NCBI GenBank assembly: GCA_028280715.1
Contig: JANQLG010000023.1
Span: forward strand, 1 to 64,000
From: Spongiibacteraceae bacterium
Lineage (GTDB): Bacteria > Pseudomonadota > Gammaproteobacteria > Pseudomonadales > Dasaniaceae
Reading direction: 5' to 3'
DNA: 64,000 nucleotides
The notes under the pieces were generated by a model. The model made no database searches. It had not been told where the DNA came from and was given only the letters and a program-made list of their open reading frames with translations. The number at the start of each line of letters is the position of its first letter. Position 1 is the stretch's first letter. Of the stretch, positions 1-7,571 are shown one piece after another. The position numbers and the translations under genes were made by a program.

Positions 1-2
1 AA

Positions 3-485
3 GAAAAACGTCAACAGTTGTGCGTTCACTGGTTGGAGCAAGAACGCCGTTATCTCAATACGCGACTGAAAATCATTGCTCTGGTTGGCAGCATAGCGCC
101 ACTGTTAGGTTTGCTGGGTACGGTATTTGGCATTATCGAAATGTTTCAGGATATCTCTCACAGCAATGAGCCGGTAAGTCCAGCGTTACTGGCTGATGGT
201 ATGTGGGCGGCGATGGTCACTACTGCGTTGGGCCTGGTGATTGCCATTCCGGCACTCGCTGCCAGTCAGTGTTTTGAACAGTTAGCACAGGCAAGGTTGA
301 ACAATATTCAGGATGCCTTGAATGAATTAGAGCTGGTAATAGCTGGGGCAATATTATCTGGGGAAAAGTCAACTGAACAGGATCTGGCTACTAATTTGGC
401 TGCTACAGAATCTGAGCGATCATCTGCTTCAGTCACTGCAACTGAAGACAGTAATTTGCAACCACTGCAAGTCGGTGTCGCTTAA
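3..485 (+). CDS. exbB: ExbB/TolQ/MotA-family proton channel protein (5' partial)
   Basis: Inner-membrane subunit of a TonB-energising ExbB-ExbD complex, which uses the proton gradient to power outer-membrane uptake through TonB. The reading frame is open to the left edge, so the true start lies outside the window; an internal TTG at 18 is not a credible start. Two hydrophobic segments typical of ExbB are visible, one with the Gly-rich LLGTVFGIIEMF stretch and one at GMWAAMVTTALGLVIAIPALAA, which matches the family's conserved third helix. A polar Ser/Thr/Glu-rich tail of about 45 residues follows. The stop overlaps the start of exbD by one base (TAATG), indicating translational coupling. TolQ or MotA are family alternatives, but the exbD neighbour and iron-linked context favour ExbB. 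Confidence 0.85.
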   Translation, partial: EKRQQLCVHWLEQERRYLNTRLKIIALVGSIAPLLGLLGTVFGIIEMFQDISHSNEPVSPALLADGMWAAMVTTALGLVIAIPALAASQCFEQLAQARLNNIQDALNELELVIAGAILSGEKSTEQDLATNLAATESERSSASVTATEDSNLQPLQVGVA

Positions 486-913
486 TGATTAAGTTATCAG
501 AGCCACAAAGCTCGTTATCACTTATGCCTGATATGACAGCATTGCTGGATGTCATTTTTATCCTGCTGGTATTTATGATGCTGACGGCCAATGTGGCACC
601 GCGTCTGTTGGAAGTGGATTTGCCGGTGGCTGCTGTACCGGCCAGTCAGGTAGAGGCTAACGCTATCACTTTGGGGTTGTCCGAGCAGGGTGAGTATAGT
701 ATTGATCGTACGCCCTATGCTGATTGGACGACATTTCAGGCAGCACTTGTTCAGAGTATTGCCAGTAAGCGCGATCAGTATCAATCTGAGCCGCAGCTAT
801 TAGTTGCAGCTGATAAACATGTGGCTTTAGAGCCCTTCGTAAAATTAGCCAGTTGGTTATCTGAGCAAGGCTTGGCAGTCGCTGAAGTCGTGGTCAGTGA
901 TCAGGTTGAATAA
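485..913 (+). CDS. exbD: ExbD/TolR-family biopolymer transport protein
   Basis: Partner of ExbB in the TonB energising complex: one N-terminal transmembrane helix with a periplasmic domain. At 142 residues it has the usual family length. The helix begins near residue 17 and contains the conserved membrane aspartate (D22 in LLDVIFILLVFMML), which carries protons through the complex. It is followed by the typical VDLPVA segment leading into the periplasmic domain. Its start overlaps the exbB stop by one base, so the two are co-translated. No tonB gene is visible downstream; it would be expected to the left of the window or elsewhere. Confidence 0.9.
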   Translation: MIKLSEPQSSLSLMPDMTALLDVIFILLVFMMLTANVAPRLLEVDLPVAAVPASQVEANAITLGLSEQGEYSIDRTPYADWTTFQAALVQSIASKRDQYQSEPQLLVAADKHVALEPFVKLASWLSEQGLAVAEVVVSDQVE

Positions 914-1090
914 GCACTTATGTAAAAAGGTAAATATCAGCAATGACTAATATCGTGGTTTCAAGAGTGTTATTTCTGCGAAGAGTGGTTAGAAAACCAG
1001 ACGCTTTAAGTACAAGTGTTTCTGATTTGAGAAAATATGATTTTAAGTATTCTCTTTTTTCTTCTTAATAATTGCTTACAGGCGGTTTAA

Positions 1091-1636
1091 ATGCGTATTT
1101 GCACATTAAAAACAGGGCTGTTCTTTGGCACCGATACCGGCAATACCGAAGATATTGCTGACAAGATTTGCGATCAGTTAGCCAATTATGGCTGTGTAGT
1201 TGATATGCACGACGTAAGCAACGCACAGGTTACCGATATGGAGAATTACGAGTTGCTGATACTCGGTATTCCTACCTGGAACTATGGTGGTATTCAAGGA
1301 GAGTGGGAAGATGTTGAAGAAAATATCACATCACTCAATTTGAGCGGAAAGATTGTTGCGCTCTATGGATTGGGCGATCAGTTTGGTTATGCCGAATTTT
1401 TTCTCGATGCGATGGGCTGGCTGAATGAGCATGTGCTGCAGGCAGGGGCTACGGTTATCGGTCACTGGCCTACTGAAGGTTATGACTTTGAAGAATCGCG
1501 TGCAGCCAATGCCGATAAGTCAATGTTTTGTGGCTTGGCAATCGATGAAGATCAACAGTTTGAATTAACCGACGGGCGCATTCAGCAGTGGGTCGAACAA
1601 CTGGCTCAGGAGCTTGAACAGGCGGCAGTGGCTTAA
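1091..1636 (+). CDS. fld: Long-chain flavodoxin
   Basis: Small FMN-binding electron carrier of the cytoplasm, commonly used in place of ferredoxin when iron is short. The phosphate-binding loop TDTGNT is at residues 14-19. The aromatic FMN-stacking loops are also visible: PTWNYGGIQGEW, with a tryptophan, and GDQFGYAEFF, with a tyrosine. The 181-residue length and the inserted loop in the last strand match long-chain flavodoxins of the FldA/FldB type. It sits between exbBD and a redox gene set next to a Fur box, which fits an iron-starvation role. No Fur box was seen directly upstream of this gene, so its own regulation is inferred. A CAGGCGG stretch about 6 bases before the ATG may act as ribosome binding site. 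Confidence 0.88.
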   Translation: MRICTLKTGLFFGTDTGNTEDIADKICDQLANYGCVVDMHDVSNAQVTDMENYELLILGIPTWNYGGIQGEWEDVEENITSLNLSGKIVALYGLGDQFGYAEFFLDAMGWLNEHVLQAGATVIGHWPTEGYDFEESRAANADKSMFCGLAIDEDQQFELTDGRIQQWVEQLAQELEQAAVA

Positions 1637-1714
1637 TTTGTGATGAGTTACTTTACCGATTTCTTGTGTCGACAGCCGCGACTTTGCTTTTAAATTTATT
1701 GAGTGCTGCAAACA

Positions 1715-2245
1715 ATGTTGCAAAAACTACTCTCTATCTTTGTTTTATTATTTTTTAGTACGGTGGCTACGTCCTCTATGGTCAATGCCTCTACAGCCAT
1801 TGCCTCTAAAGATAACCATTATCGAGTGCATCTCGATATTCCGGCTTTCGACACAAGCAATTATGAAAAGCCATATACCTCTGTATGGATTGCAAATACA
1901 AAGAATCAGCCCTTACGAGTGTTACAGCTATGGTATGAGGATGATCGTTGGTTAAAGGATTTGAAATACTTTTGGCGGCGGGTGCTGCGCATAAATCTTC
2001 AAGCTGCCGATGGCGTTACGGGGGCTACTAGAGGGCCTGGGCAGTACACATTGGATTGGGATGGCTTGGATCGACAGGGCGACAGCCTCAGCCCGGGGCA
2101 ATATAAGTTATGTGCGGAAGTGGCGAGAGAGCATGGCGGCAGGACAGCCAAGTGCTTGCAGTTTGAGTATCCGCTCGCGGAAGCTATTGAATTGCGTTTG
2201 GAAGGCGAATTCACCCGACTGGCTATTGAGGGGCAGCCCCAATGA
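1715..2245 (+). CDS. DUF2271 periplasmic protein with a flavinylation-type motif
   Basis: Secreted DUF2271-family protein, here 176 residues. The ATG at 1715 is preferred over the in-frame GTG at 1703, because it places a clean signal peptide (MLQKLLSIFVLLFFSTVA) at the N-terminus. The body has the family features: SVWIANTKNQPLRVLQLW, WLKDLKYFWRR, and GPGQYTLDWDGLDRQG. It contains DGVTGAT at residues 99-105 (bases 2009-2029), which resembles the D-x-x-S/T-G-A-T/S motif where ApbE enzymes attach FMN to a threonine. The ApbE gene at 4914 has its own DUF2271 domain, but that copy lacks this motif. The inference is that this protein is a covalently flavinylated electron carrier of the periplasm. 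The stop overlaps the ATG of the broken gene that follows (ATGA). Confidence 0.75.
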   Translation: MLQKLLSIFVLLFFSTVATSSMVNASTAIASKDNHYRVHLDIPAFDTSNYEKPYTSVWIANTKNQPLRVLQLWYEDDRWLKDLKYFWRRVLRINLQAADGVTGATRGPGQYTLDWDGLDRQGDSLSPGQYKLCAEVAREHGGRTAKCLQFEYPLAEAIELRLEGEFTRLAIEGQPQ

Positions 2246-2464
2246 GCCCCCTTTCTACCATAAAAAGTTTTTCCACTGGTCGTGATGGTTATGGCGAGTA
2301 CAGCAATGGCTAGCCCCTTAGTTGAACGGTTAGAAGGTTTGATGCCGCAGTGGCTTAGTTTGGAAAAGCAGTCTGATCAACTGGAGCATGGCTGGGCGTA
2401 GGTAATGGAGCAATTCGAGGTAAATGATGCCCGTATTTTATCTGTGAGCAATCCTAAAAATTGA
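2242..2464 (+). pseudogene. Broken small exported-protein gene
   Basis: The ATG at 2242 overlaps the preceding stop (ATGA), as expected in an operon, but this frame soon stops. Removing one A from the A5 run at 2262-2266 joins it to a frame encoding a signal peptide-like stretch (KVFPLVVMVMASTAMAS) and then PLVERLEGLMPQWLSLEKQ. That second frame meets a TAG at 2399-2401. It would read on as VMEQFEVNDARILSVSNPKN to a TGA at 2462-2464, just before the next gene; a CAG codon for Gln at 2399 would restore it. One indel plus one nonsense change therefore explains the whole stretch as a recently inactivated gene of about 73 codons. The alternative is a functional 38-residue product from the ATG at 2285. 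The family was not recognised. Confidence 0.55.
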
Positions 2465-2470
2465 ATAGTT

Positions 2471-3049
2471 ATGAAAGTTAATCGCAACCTTTTTCGCTGG
2501 GCTCGCTTGGTACACAATTATGCCGCCATTGCTCTATTGCTACTGTTAGTATTTTTTTCTTTTACAGGGCTTACCTTAAATCACCCCGATTGGCTGGCAG
2601 GTGATGCGATTGAAGAGGATCATAATTTTATTCTTATGGATTTCGACTCCGATCAGGGAGTGAGCTTTACACCTACCCAAATTAAGCAGTTGGAAGCTGA
2701 GTTGGATGTTAGTTTTAGCAAGCTTAGTTTAGAGCAGGAAGATGATCTGCTCTTTATCGATGTACAACTGCCAGGGCGTTTTATTGTTGGCGAACTGGAT
2801 GTCTATTCTGGTGAGATCATGGTGACCGACACCCGTTATGGTATTACGGCATGGTTAAATGATTTACATAAAGGGCGGCATACAGGCTTAGCCTGGATTT
2901 TGCTGCTGGACATCAGTGCTTTACTGATCCTTGTGTTTTCCCTCACCGGTTTGGTGTTGCTCCTACCCAGTCAGCGTTATTTAAAACCCTCTAGCCTGAT
3001 AGGTTTGGCGATGGTGGGAGTGACTGGCGTCGCTTTGCTGATTTCTTAG
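2471..3049 (+). CDS. PepSY-associated transmembrane protein
   Basis: Inner-membrane protein of 192 residues of the PepSY-associated TM helix type, a group often found beside TonB receptors and proposed to take part in periplasmic ferric-siderophore reduction. It has an N-terminal helix (about residues 17-37, after the basic NLFRWARLVHNY) ending in TGLTLNHPDW. A periplasmic PepSY-like domain of about 90 residues follows, with LPGRFIVGELDVYSGEIMV. The C-terminal part has WLNDLHKGRHTGLAW and two more helices. The DLHKGRHTG segment holds histidines placed like haem or metal ligands in PepSY reductases; this is inferred. It lies between the DUF2271 gene and the Fur box, so it probably belongs to the same redox module. 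Confidence 0.75.
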   Translation: MKVNRNLFRWARLVHNYAAIALLLLLVFFSFTGLTLNHPDWLAGDAIEEDHNFILMDFDSDQGVSFTPTQIKQLEAELDVSFSKLSLEQEDDLLFIDVQLPGRFIVGELDVYSGEIMVTDTRYGITAWLNDLHKGRHTGLAWILLLDISALLILVFSLTGLVLLLPSQRYLKPSSLIGLAMVGVTGVALLIS

Positions 3050-3091
3050 CAGGGGCTAGCCAACATAAATTTTTAATCTATAAATGATATT

Positions 3092-3110
3092 GATAATTAT
3101 TATCATTATC
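3092..3110 (+). promoter_or_regulatory. Fur box
   Basis: GATAATTATTATCATTATC matches the classical 19-bp Fur operator GATAATGATAATCATTATC at 17 of 19 positions. It lies 92 bp upstream of the DUF4198 gene start in a short AT-rich gap. This placement would make the DUF4198, EF-hand and ApbE operon iron-repressed. Confidence 0.85.
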
Positions 3111-3202
3111 GTTATAGTTTGTCCGCTCTTGTAAATAACTGCTGATGTCTAACGTCATGCATAGAACCTTGCATAAAAATTCTTGCAGAAAAAGGAAACA
3201 CG

Positions 3203-4003
3203 ATGATTTCAGTTAACGTAAAAAAATCACTACTGACTTTAGTGCTTGGTGTTGGAGTGAGTCTACAGGCGCTCGCACATATGCCTTATTTAGTGCCTAC
3301 CAGTTTTGATCCTGTGATGGGTGACATAGCCAGTTTTGACGCCTCATTTGCCGAACGGTTCTTTATCCCGGAAGCTGCGTTTGATAACAGTCAATTTAAA
3401 ATTACCGACCCTAAAGGCGAGGTGTTTGCACCTGAGACAGTAGTGTCTTTGAAAACTCGCGTTGCCGTAGAGCATCAGTTGCCATTGGAAGGTACATACC
3501 GTGTGACTACCGGTGCGCGTCACGGCGCAACTTTTTTGATTTATGAACACAATGGCGAAGAAAAACGCGAGATGAATCCAAAAGCCGGGCCACCGGAGGA
3601 TGCCAAAAGCATTCAACACTTCCAGGCCATCACACGTGCTGATACTTATATTACACATAAAACGCCGAATGACAGGGCGCTAAAAGTCGAGGCAGAAGGG
3701 CTGCAGATACTCCCTCTGGATAACCCAACAGAATTGTTTGCCGATGAAGGTTTCGAGGTCAAATTGTTGCTGGATAACCAATCGATGTCAGAGCATAAGC
3801 TGCAGGTATATCCCGCCAATGGTGATGTTGAGCCACAGCCTATGGAATTTATTACCAATAGTGATGGCGTTGCCACTATTAGCTTGCCAGCTGGCGCTTA
3901 TCTAATGCGAGCTAGGTACCGTGGTGCGGCACCTGAAGGTGCCAAGGTGCCGACCTTTAGTCATACCACAACACTGAGCTTCTTGGTGTTTGAGAATATT
4001 TAA
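3203..4003 (+). CDS. DUF4198 periplasmic protein
   Basis: Secreted protein of 266 residues of the DUF4198 family, which is related to periplasmic components annotated near metal (Ni/Co) transporters. The signal peptide covers about residues 1-25 (LLTLVLGVGVSLQALA) and is followed by the family's conserved start HMPYLVPTSFDP. The remainder is predicted beta-sandwich, ending in TTTLSFLVFE. The ribosome binding site AAGGA lies 7 bases before the ATG. It is the first gene after the Fur box, so it should be induced by iron limitation. DUF4198 proteins commonly neighbour ApbE/DUF2271/PepSY genes, consistent with a role in periplasmic metal handling or redox chemistry. The precise function is unknown. 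Confidence 0.75.
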   Translation: MISVNVKKSLLTLVLGVGVSLQALAHMPYLVPTSFDPVMGDIASFDASFAERFFIPEAAFDNSQFKITDPKGEVFAPETVVSLKTRVAVEHQLPLEGTYRVTTGARHGATFLIYEHNGEEKREMNPKAGPPEDAKSIQHFQAITRADTYITHKTPNDRALKVEAEGLQILPLDNPTELFADEGFEVKLLLDNQSMSEHKLQVYPANGDVEPQPMEFITNSDGVATISLPAGAYLMRARYRGAAPEGAKVPTFSHTTTLSFLVFENI

Positions 4004-4020
4004 TAAAGAGGATAATACTC

Positions 4021-4911
4021 GTGAAATATATGCTGCTCACCAGTGTCACACTGGCTCTGTTGGCTGGTTGTACCAACGTTACCAATACAGACAAACTCAT
4101 CGCAACGGATGAAATAAAAAATGATGATCGTGGTCATGCACCGCTTCCTATGTCTCAACAACGACTTGAACAACTTTTGGAAACCTATGATAGCGGTAAA
4201 GACGGTGAGTTAAGTTGGGCTGAATACAATGATTGGCGTCGCGACCGTTTCGATGATACCGATAACAATGGTAACGGCACAGTCGATACTGAAGAGTATG
4301 TGTATGAATTCGAAGAGCGGCTAGATGATCGGCTTGAAAAAGAGCGCACCACTCAGCTTAAGCAGACAGTTGTGCGCTTTAAAGCGCTGGATAAAGATGA
4401 AAGTCAGAATATCGAATGGGCTGAATATGAAGCAGCCGGTAATCGTATTTTCGAACGTTGGGATAAAAACGGTGATGGCAGTATTGATGACCTTGATAAA
4501 AAGGATAGCGAATCTAAGCGACAAGAAACTAACTCTTCAGCGATTGGTATGCCTACCACCCATAGCCTTAAAGGAACAATGCAAATCTATGACACCGATG
4601 AAGACAGTGTAGTTAGCAAAGAAGATTTCATCAGTTCCAGGCGCTCAGAATTTCACCTGGCCGATAGCAACAAAAACGGCAAAGTGGACCAGGACGAGTA
4701 CGTACTTGAATTTGAAGATCGGCTTGATAACAGAATTTCGAAAAGACGTCGGGGCTCTATAAAGCAAACATACGTTCGCTTTGATGTGCTCGATGATAAT
4801 AGCGATGACATGATGACCTTTGATGAATTTCAGATCTCAGGCAAAAGAATTTTCACTCGCTGGGATAAAAATCAGGATGGTATTATTTCAGCCGCTGATA
4901 TTAATAGTTAG
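4021..4911 (+). CDS. Lipoprotein with eight EF-hand calcium-binding loops
   Basis: The GTG start gives a lipoprotein signal peptide with lipobox LAGC (Cys at about residue 17), so the protein should be membrane anchored. Eight EF-hand-type loops are visible, for example DSGKDGELSWAE, DTDNNGNGTVDTEE, DKNGDGSIDD, DSNKNGKVDQDE and DKNQDGIISAAD. They form two halves of four loops each that align throughout (shared features WAEYE/FDEFQ, RIFxRWDKN, EFExRLDxR), so the gene arose by an internal duplication. Some loops are degenerate (DEDSVVSKED, DDNSDDMMTFDE). It starts 17 bases after the DUF4198 stop with GAGGA upstream, so it is in the Fur-controlled operon. Its role there is unknown; calcium or another divalent metal is the likely ligand. 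Confidence 0.8.
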   Translation: MKYMLLTSVTLALLAGCTNVTNTDKLIATDEIKNDDRGHAPLPMSQQRLEQLLETYDSGKDGELSWAEYNDWRRDRFDDTDNNGNGTVDTEEYVYEFEERLDDRLEKERTTQLKQTVVRFKALDKDESQNIEWAEYEAAGNRIFERWDKNGDGSIDDLDKKDSESKRQETNSSAIGMPTTHSLKGTMQIYDTDEDSVVSKEDFISSRRSEFHLADSNKNGKVDQDEYVLEFEDRLDNRISKRRRGSIKQTYVRFDVLDDNSDDMMTFDEFQISGKRIFTRWDKNQDGIISAADINS

Positions 4912-4913
4912 TC

Positions 4914-6404
4914 GTGTTAGATAAATTGTTAATCGCCGCTGCATTATTTGCAGCGGTCACATGTGCCTCTACATTCAGCGCCTTTGCAAACACATTTGCA
5001 GAGCACGATATAGAGCTCCATCACTTCCAACATCAACAGGTGTTGGGCACTTCTCTCGATATTCGCATTGCTGCTCCACTTCCGCAGGCTAAGTTGGCCG
5101 AGCAAGCTGTGTTGGCATCTATTCAAAAACAGGAAAATATTTTCAGTAGCTACAATACTGAATCGGAGTTGAGCCGACTTAATAGGGGGGATTTGCTTCA
5201 GTCGCCCTCTGCAGCATTACTGGAGATAATCAAACTGTGCGAGCACTGGCGAGAACAATTACCCAAGGCGTTTAGTTGTCGCATGGGTGACGTAATCGAT
5301 GCCTGGCAGCAGGCTTTTGAGCAGCAGGTTCGTCCTGACCGCAGACAGATACGGGCATTGGCCAGACGCGCAGGTGAAAGTAACTTCAATATTTCTGATT
5401 ATAAAGAGCCTGGTTATACGACTAACTTTAGCTGGAATTTCGGTGCCATTGCTAAGGGCTATATCATTGACAATGCCCTCAATGTTGCTCGTCAGGAAGC
5501 ACCACAGGCAACAGCTATTAGCATCGATATTGGTGGTGATGCAGCTTATTGGTTGGCAGAAGGCAGCGTGCAACCTTGGGCCGTCAAAGTGGCTGACCCC
5601 GATCGCATCGATGACAGTCAGCATCAGCACCTTGGCACATTAAGGCTTAGCAATGGTGCCGTCGCCTACAGTGGTCATAGTAGCCGTGCCAGAATTATCG
5701 CTCGGCGTAGCTACAGTCACATCTTGGTGCCCAGAGATGGTTGGCCAAAAATATTTTCCAGTGCAGCTATTGTTAAAGCCCCGACCGCAACTGAAGCCGA
5801 TGCGTTGGCAACAGCATTAGCAGCGTTACCCATTCCTGTTGCTCTTGATTGGGTAGACAAAAAACAAAACGCAGAGATTGCTGTGTTACTCATTGGGGAA
5901 GATGGACGTCATCATGCTAGTGGCAATTGGCAGCGGCAATTTCATCCATTAGATCAAGTGCCGCTACCTTTGCAGGCGACTATTCGCTTTGCTTTGCCTA
6001 CCATCAGAGATGGAGAATATCGCAGGCCTTACGTTGCCATGTGGCTAGAAAACGGTGAGCGTAAAGTTGTAAAAAATCTGTTGCTGCTTGGTGATAACGA
6101 ACGTTGGATGACCGAGAATCGCTATTGGTGGCGCAAGCAAGGACGTAATGAAATAGAGTTGCTAGAAGGCTTTGCTAGACCTACACGACGACCAGGCGAA
6201 TATGAGTTACATTGGTACGGTCTCGATGATCATGGAAAAGTTATGCCACGTGGTAATTATACATTGCAAATAGAGGCCGCTCGAGAACACGGAGATCATG
6301 AGAGATTGAGTATTTCGTTTGAATTAGGCGATAACACAATAAATACCATCAAAAAAGGTCAACGAGAGCTAAATTTTTTACAGCTCATAATAAAAGAGGC
6401 CTAA
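4914..6404 (+). CDS. apbE: FAD:protein FMN transferase (ApbE) fused to a DUF2271 domain
   Basis: ApbE enzymes cleave FAD and attach FMN covalently to a threonine of exported redox proteins. The GTG start lies 3 bases after the previous stop, so translation is coupled. A signal peptide (residues about 1-26, ending FSAFA) sends it to the periplasm. The ApbE domain fills about residues 30-345, with FGAIAKGYIID and AISIDIGGDAAYW matching the conserved nucleotide/Mg-binding segments. Residues about 355-475 are a DUF2271 domain (YVAMWLENGERKVVKNLLLL, RPGEYELHWYGLDDHG). Where the stand-alone DUF2271 protein has DGVTGAT, this copy has EGFARPT, so the fused domain probably does not carry flavin and may position the substrate. 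Normal ApbE proteins lack this C-terminal domain. Confidence 0.85.
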   Translation: MLDKLLIAAALFAAVTCASTFSAFANTFAEHDIELHHFQHQQVLGTSLDIRIAAPLPQAKLAEQAVLASIQKQENIFSSYNTESELSRLNRGDLLQSPSAALLEIIKLCEHWREQLPKAFSCRMGDVIDAWQQAFEQQVRPDRRQIRALARRAGESNFNISDYKEPGYTTNFSWNFGAIAKGYIIDNALNVARQEAPQATAISIDIGGDAAYWLAEGSVQPWAVKVADPDRIDDSQHQHLGTLRLSNGAVAYSGHSSRARIIARRSYSHILVPRDGWPKIFSSAAIVKAPTATEADALATALAALPIPVALDWVDKKQNAEIAVLLIGEDGRHHASGNWQRQFHPLDQVPLPLQATIRFALPTIRDGEYRRPYVAMWLENGERKVVKNLLLLGDNERWMTENRYWWRKQGRNEIELLEGFARPTRRPGEYELHWYGLDDHGKVMPRGNYTLQIEAAREHGDHERLSISFELGDNTINTIKKGQRELNFLQLIIKEA

Positions 6405-6417
6405 TCTGATCCATCGA

Positions 6418-7278
6418 TTATTGTTCATCCCAGCATTCATAGGAAGGCTGATTAGCCTTCACGCTTTCAATAATTTCAGCTTTTTCAGTTGTTATTTCAA
6501 CAAAATTTTCTATACCAACCTGTTTCATCCAGTCGAGCATCGCTGATTTTTTTTCAAATTCAGAAAATACGGATTGGTAATACAGTTGTTGTTTTCGACT
6601 GAGTTTAGGGTGAGCAAAAATGACAATATTCGGAACGTTACTTTCTATGGAGAAGGCATGCAACTTTTCTTTAATTGCTGGTGATGTTAGTTGCCAGGTT
6701 ATACTACCGGTTATTCCATACTTAGCTTCTCCATTCAAAACTTGCATTATTGAATCATTCGTCGAGCTACTATTAATGAATTTTATTGTCGACCAAATAC
6801 CGGCTGCGTTACCATCAAAAATGTGTTTATATAATATGCGAGTGTTGGGATCTGCGGCAATTTCTTTGTCAGTAAAGTCCTCAACCGTTGTAATTTCATG
6901 TTTACTGATTCCAAACACAACGACATTTCGAATTGATACGACAATCGGAGTATAACCTCTTTTGAGAAGTGCACCCCAAAGAGAGAATTCAGGTAGCACT
7001 AGCGCTTCATTTCCTGCCTTAAATTTTTTGTACGCGCTACAGCTTCCGTGAGGTATTATCGTTTCAACTCCGATATTACTTTGCAAATATTGAATCATGG
7101 GGTTCAGTATTCCTTTAGTAATATCCTGAGGAAAAGGGCTGTAGATAATCAGCTGATTTTTTAATAACGTTTGCTTTTCACTGCCATATACTGATTGAGC
7201 AAACGCTATAATAATCAGGCCGTATATTAAGCTCAGTAATTTTAGATGTTTTATGCACATTGTTTTCGATACATCCAT
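6418..7278 (-). CDS. PhnD/SsuA-type periplasmic substrate-binding protein
   Basis: Secreted protein of 286 residues resembling phosphate/phosphonate-type (PhnD) solute-binding proteins. There is a signal peptide after a short basic start (hydrophobic LLSLIYGLIIIAFAQSVYG). The fold features include IIYSPFPQDITKGILNPMIQYLQ, the PEFSLWGALLKRGYTPI segment, and a late region with IVIFAHPKLSRKQQLYYQSVF. Internal ATG at residue 7 is an equally possible start, since neither has a clear ribosome binding site. No permease or ATPase is adjacent, so it is an orphan; such proteins sometimes feed sensor kinases or cyclases rather than transporters. The ligand is unknown. Confidence 0.6.
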   Translation of the reverse strand: MDVSKTMCIKHLKLLSLIYGLIIIAFAQSVYGSEKQTLLKNQLIIYSPFPQDITKGILNPMIQYLQSNIGVETIIPHGSCSAYKKFKAGNEALVLPEFSLWGALLKRGYTPIVVSIRNVVVFGISKHEITTVEDFTDKEIAADPNTRILYKHIFDGNAAGIWSTIKFINSSSTNDSIMQVLNGEAKYGITGSITWQLTSPAIKEKLHAFSIESNVPNIVIFAHPKLSRKQQLYYQSVFSEFEKKSAMLDWMKQVGIENFVEITTEKAEIIESVKANQPSYECWDEQ

Positions 7279-7464
7279 CTAGACACTTATACCAGTGTTA
7301 CTCACTTATAATAGATCATTTAAAATGCTCTCTAATAAAAATTAGAGACGTTAGAGTCGTTTCTCAAATACTATTGCTAACTAACATCTCCACCCTTTCT
7401 AGATTATTCCGAATTTATCCATAACAGTATTATTAATGCAGTAGATAATTTTTATATAGATTGA

Positions 7465-7489
7465 TGTAAGATATATTATATATCTTACA
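7465..7489. promoter_or_regulatory. Perfect 25-bp inverted repeat (candidate operator)
   Basis: TGTAAGATATA and TATATCTTACA form perfect 11-bp arms around TTA. It lies in the gap between the divergent PhnD-like and lipoprotein genes, 82 bases before the latter's ATG. This is the symmetry expected of a dimeric repressor site, but a cognate regulator is not identified. The 3-base centre makes a short hairpin less likely. Confidence 0.45.
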
Positions 7490-7571
7490 ATAAAAATAAA
7501 TTTGTATTTTCTACCAAGCTAACAACAGAGTTGTTACATAAAAGAATTAAAAACCACATAGGACAGATTGT

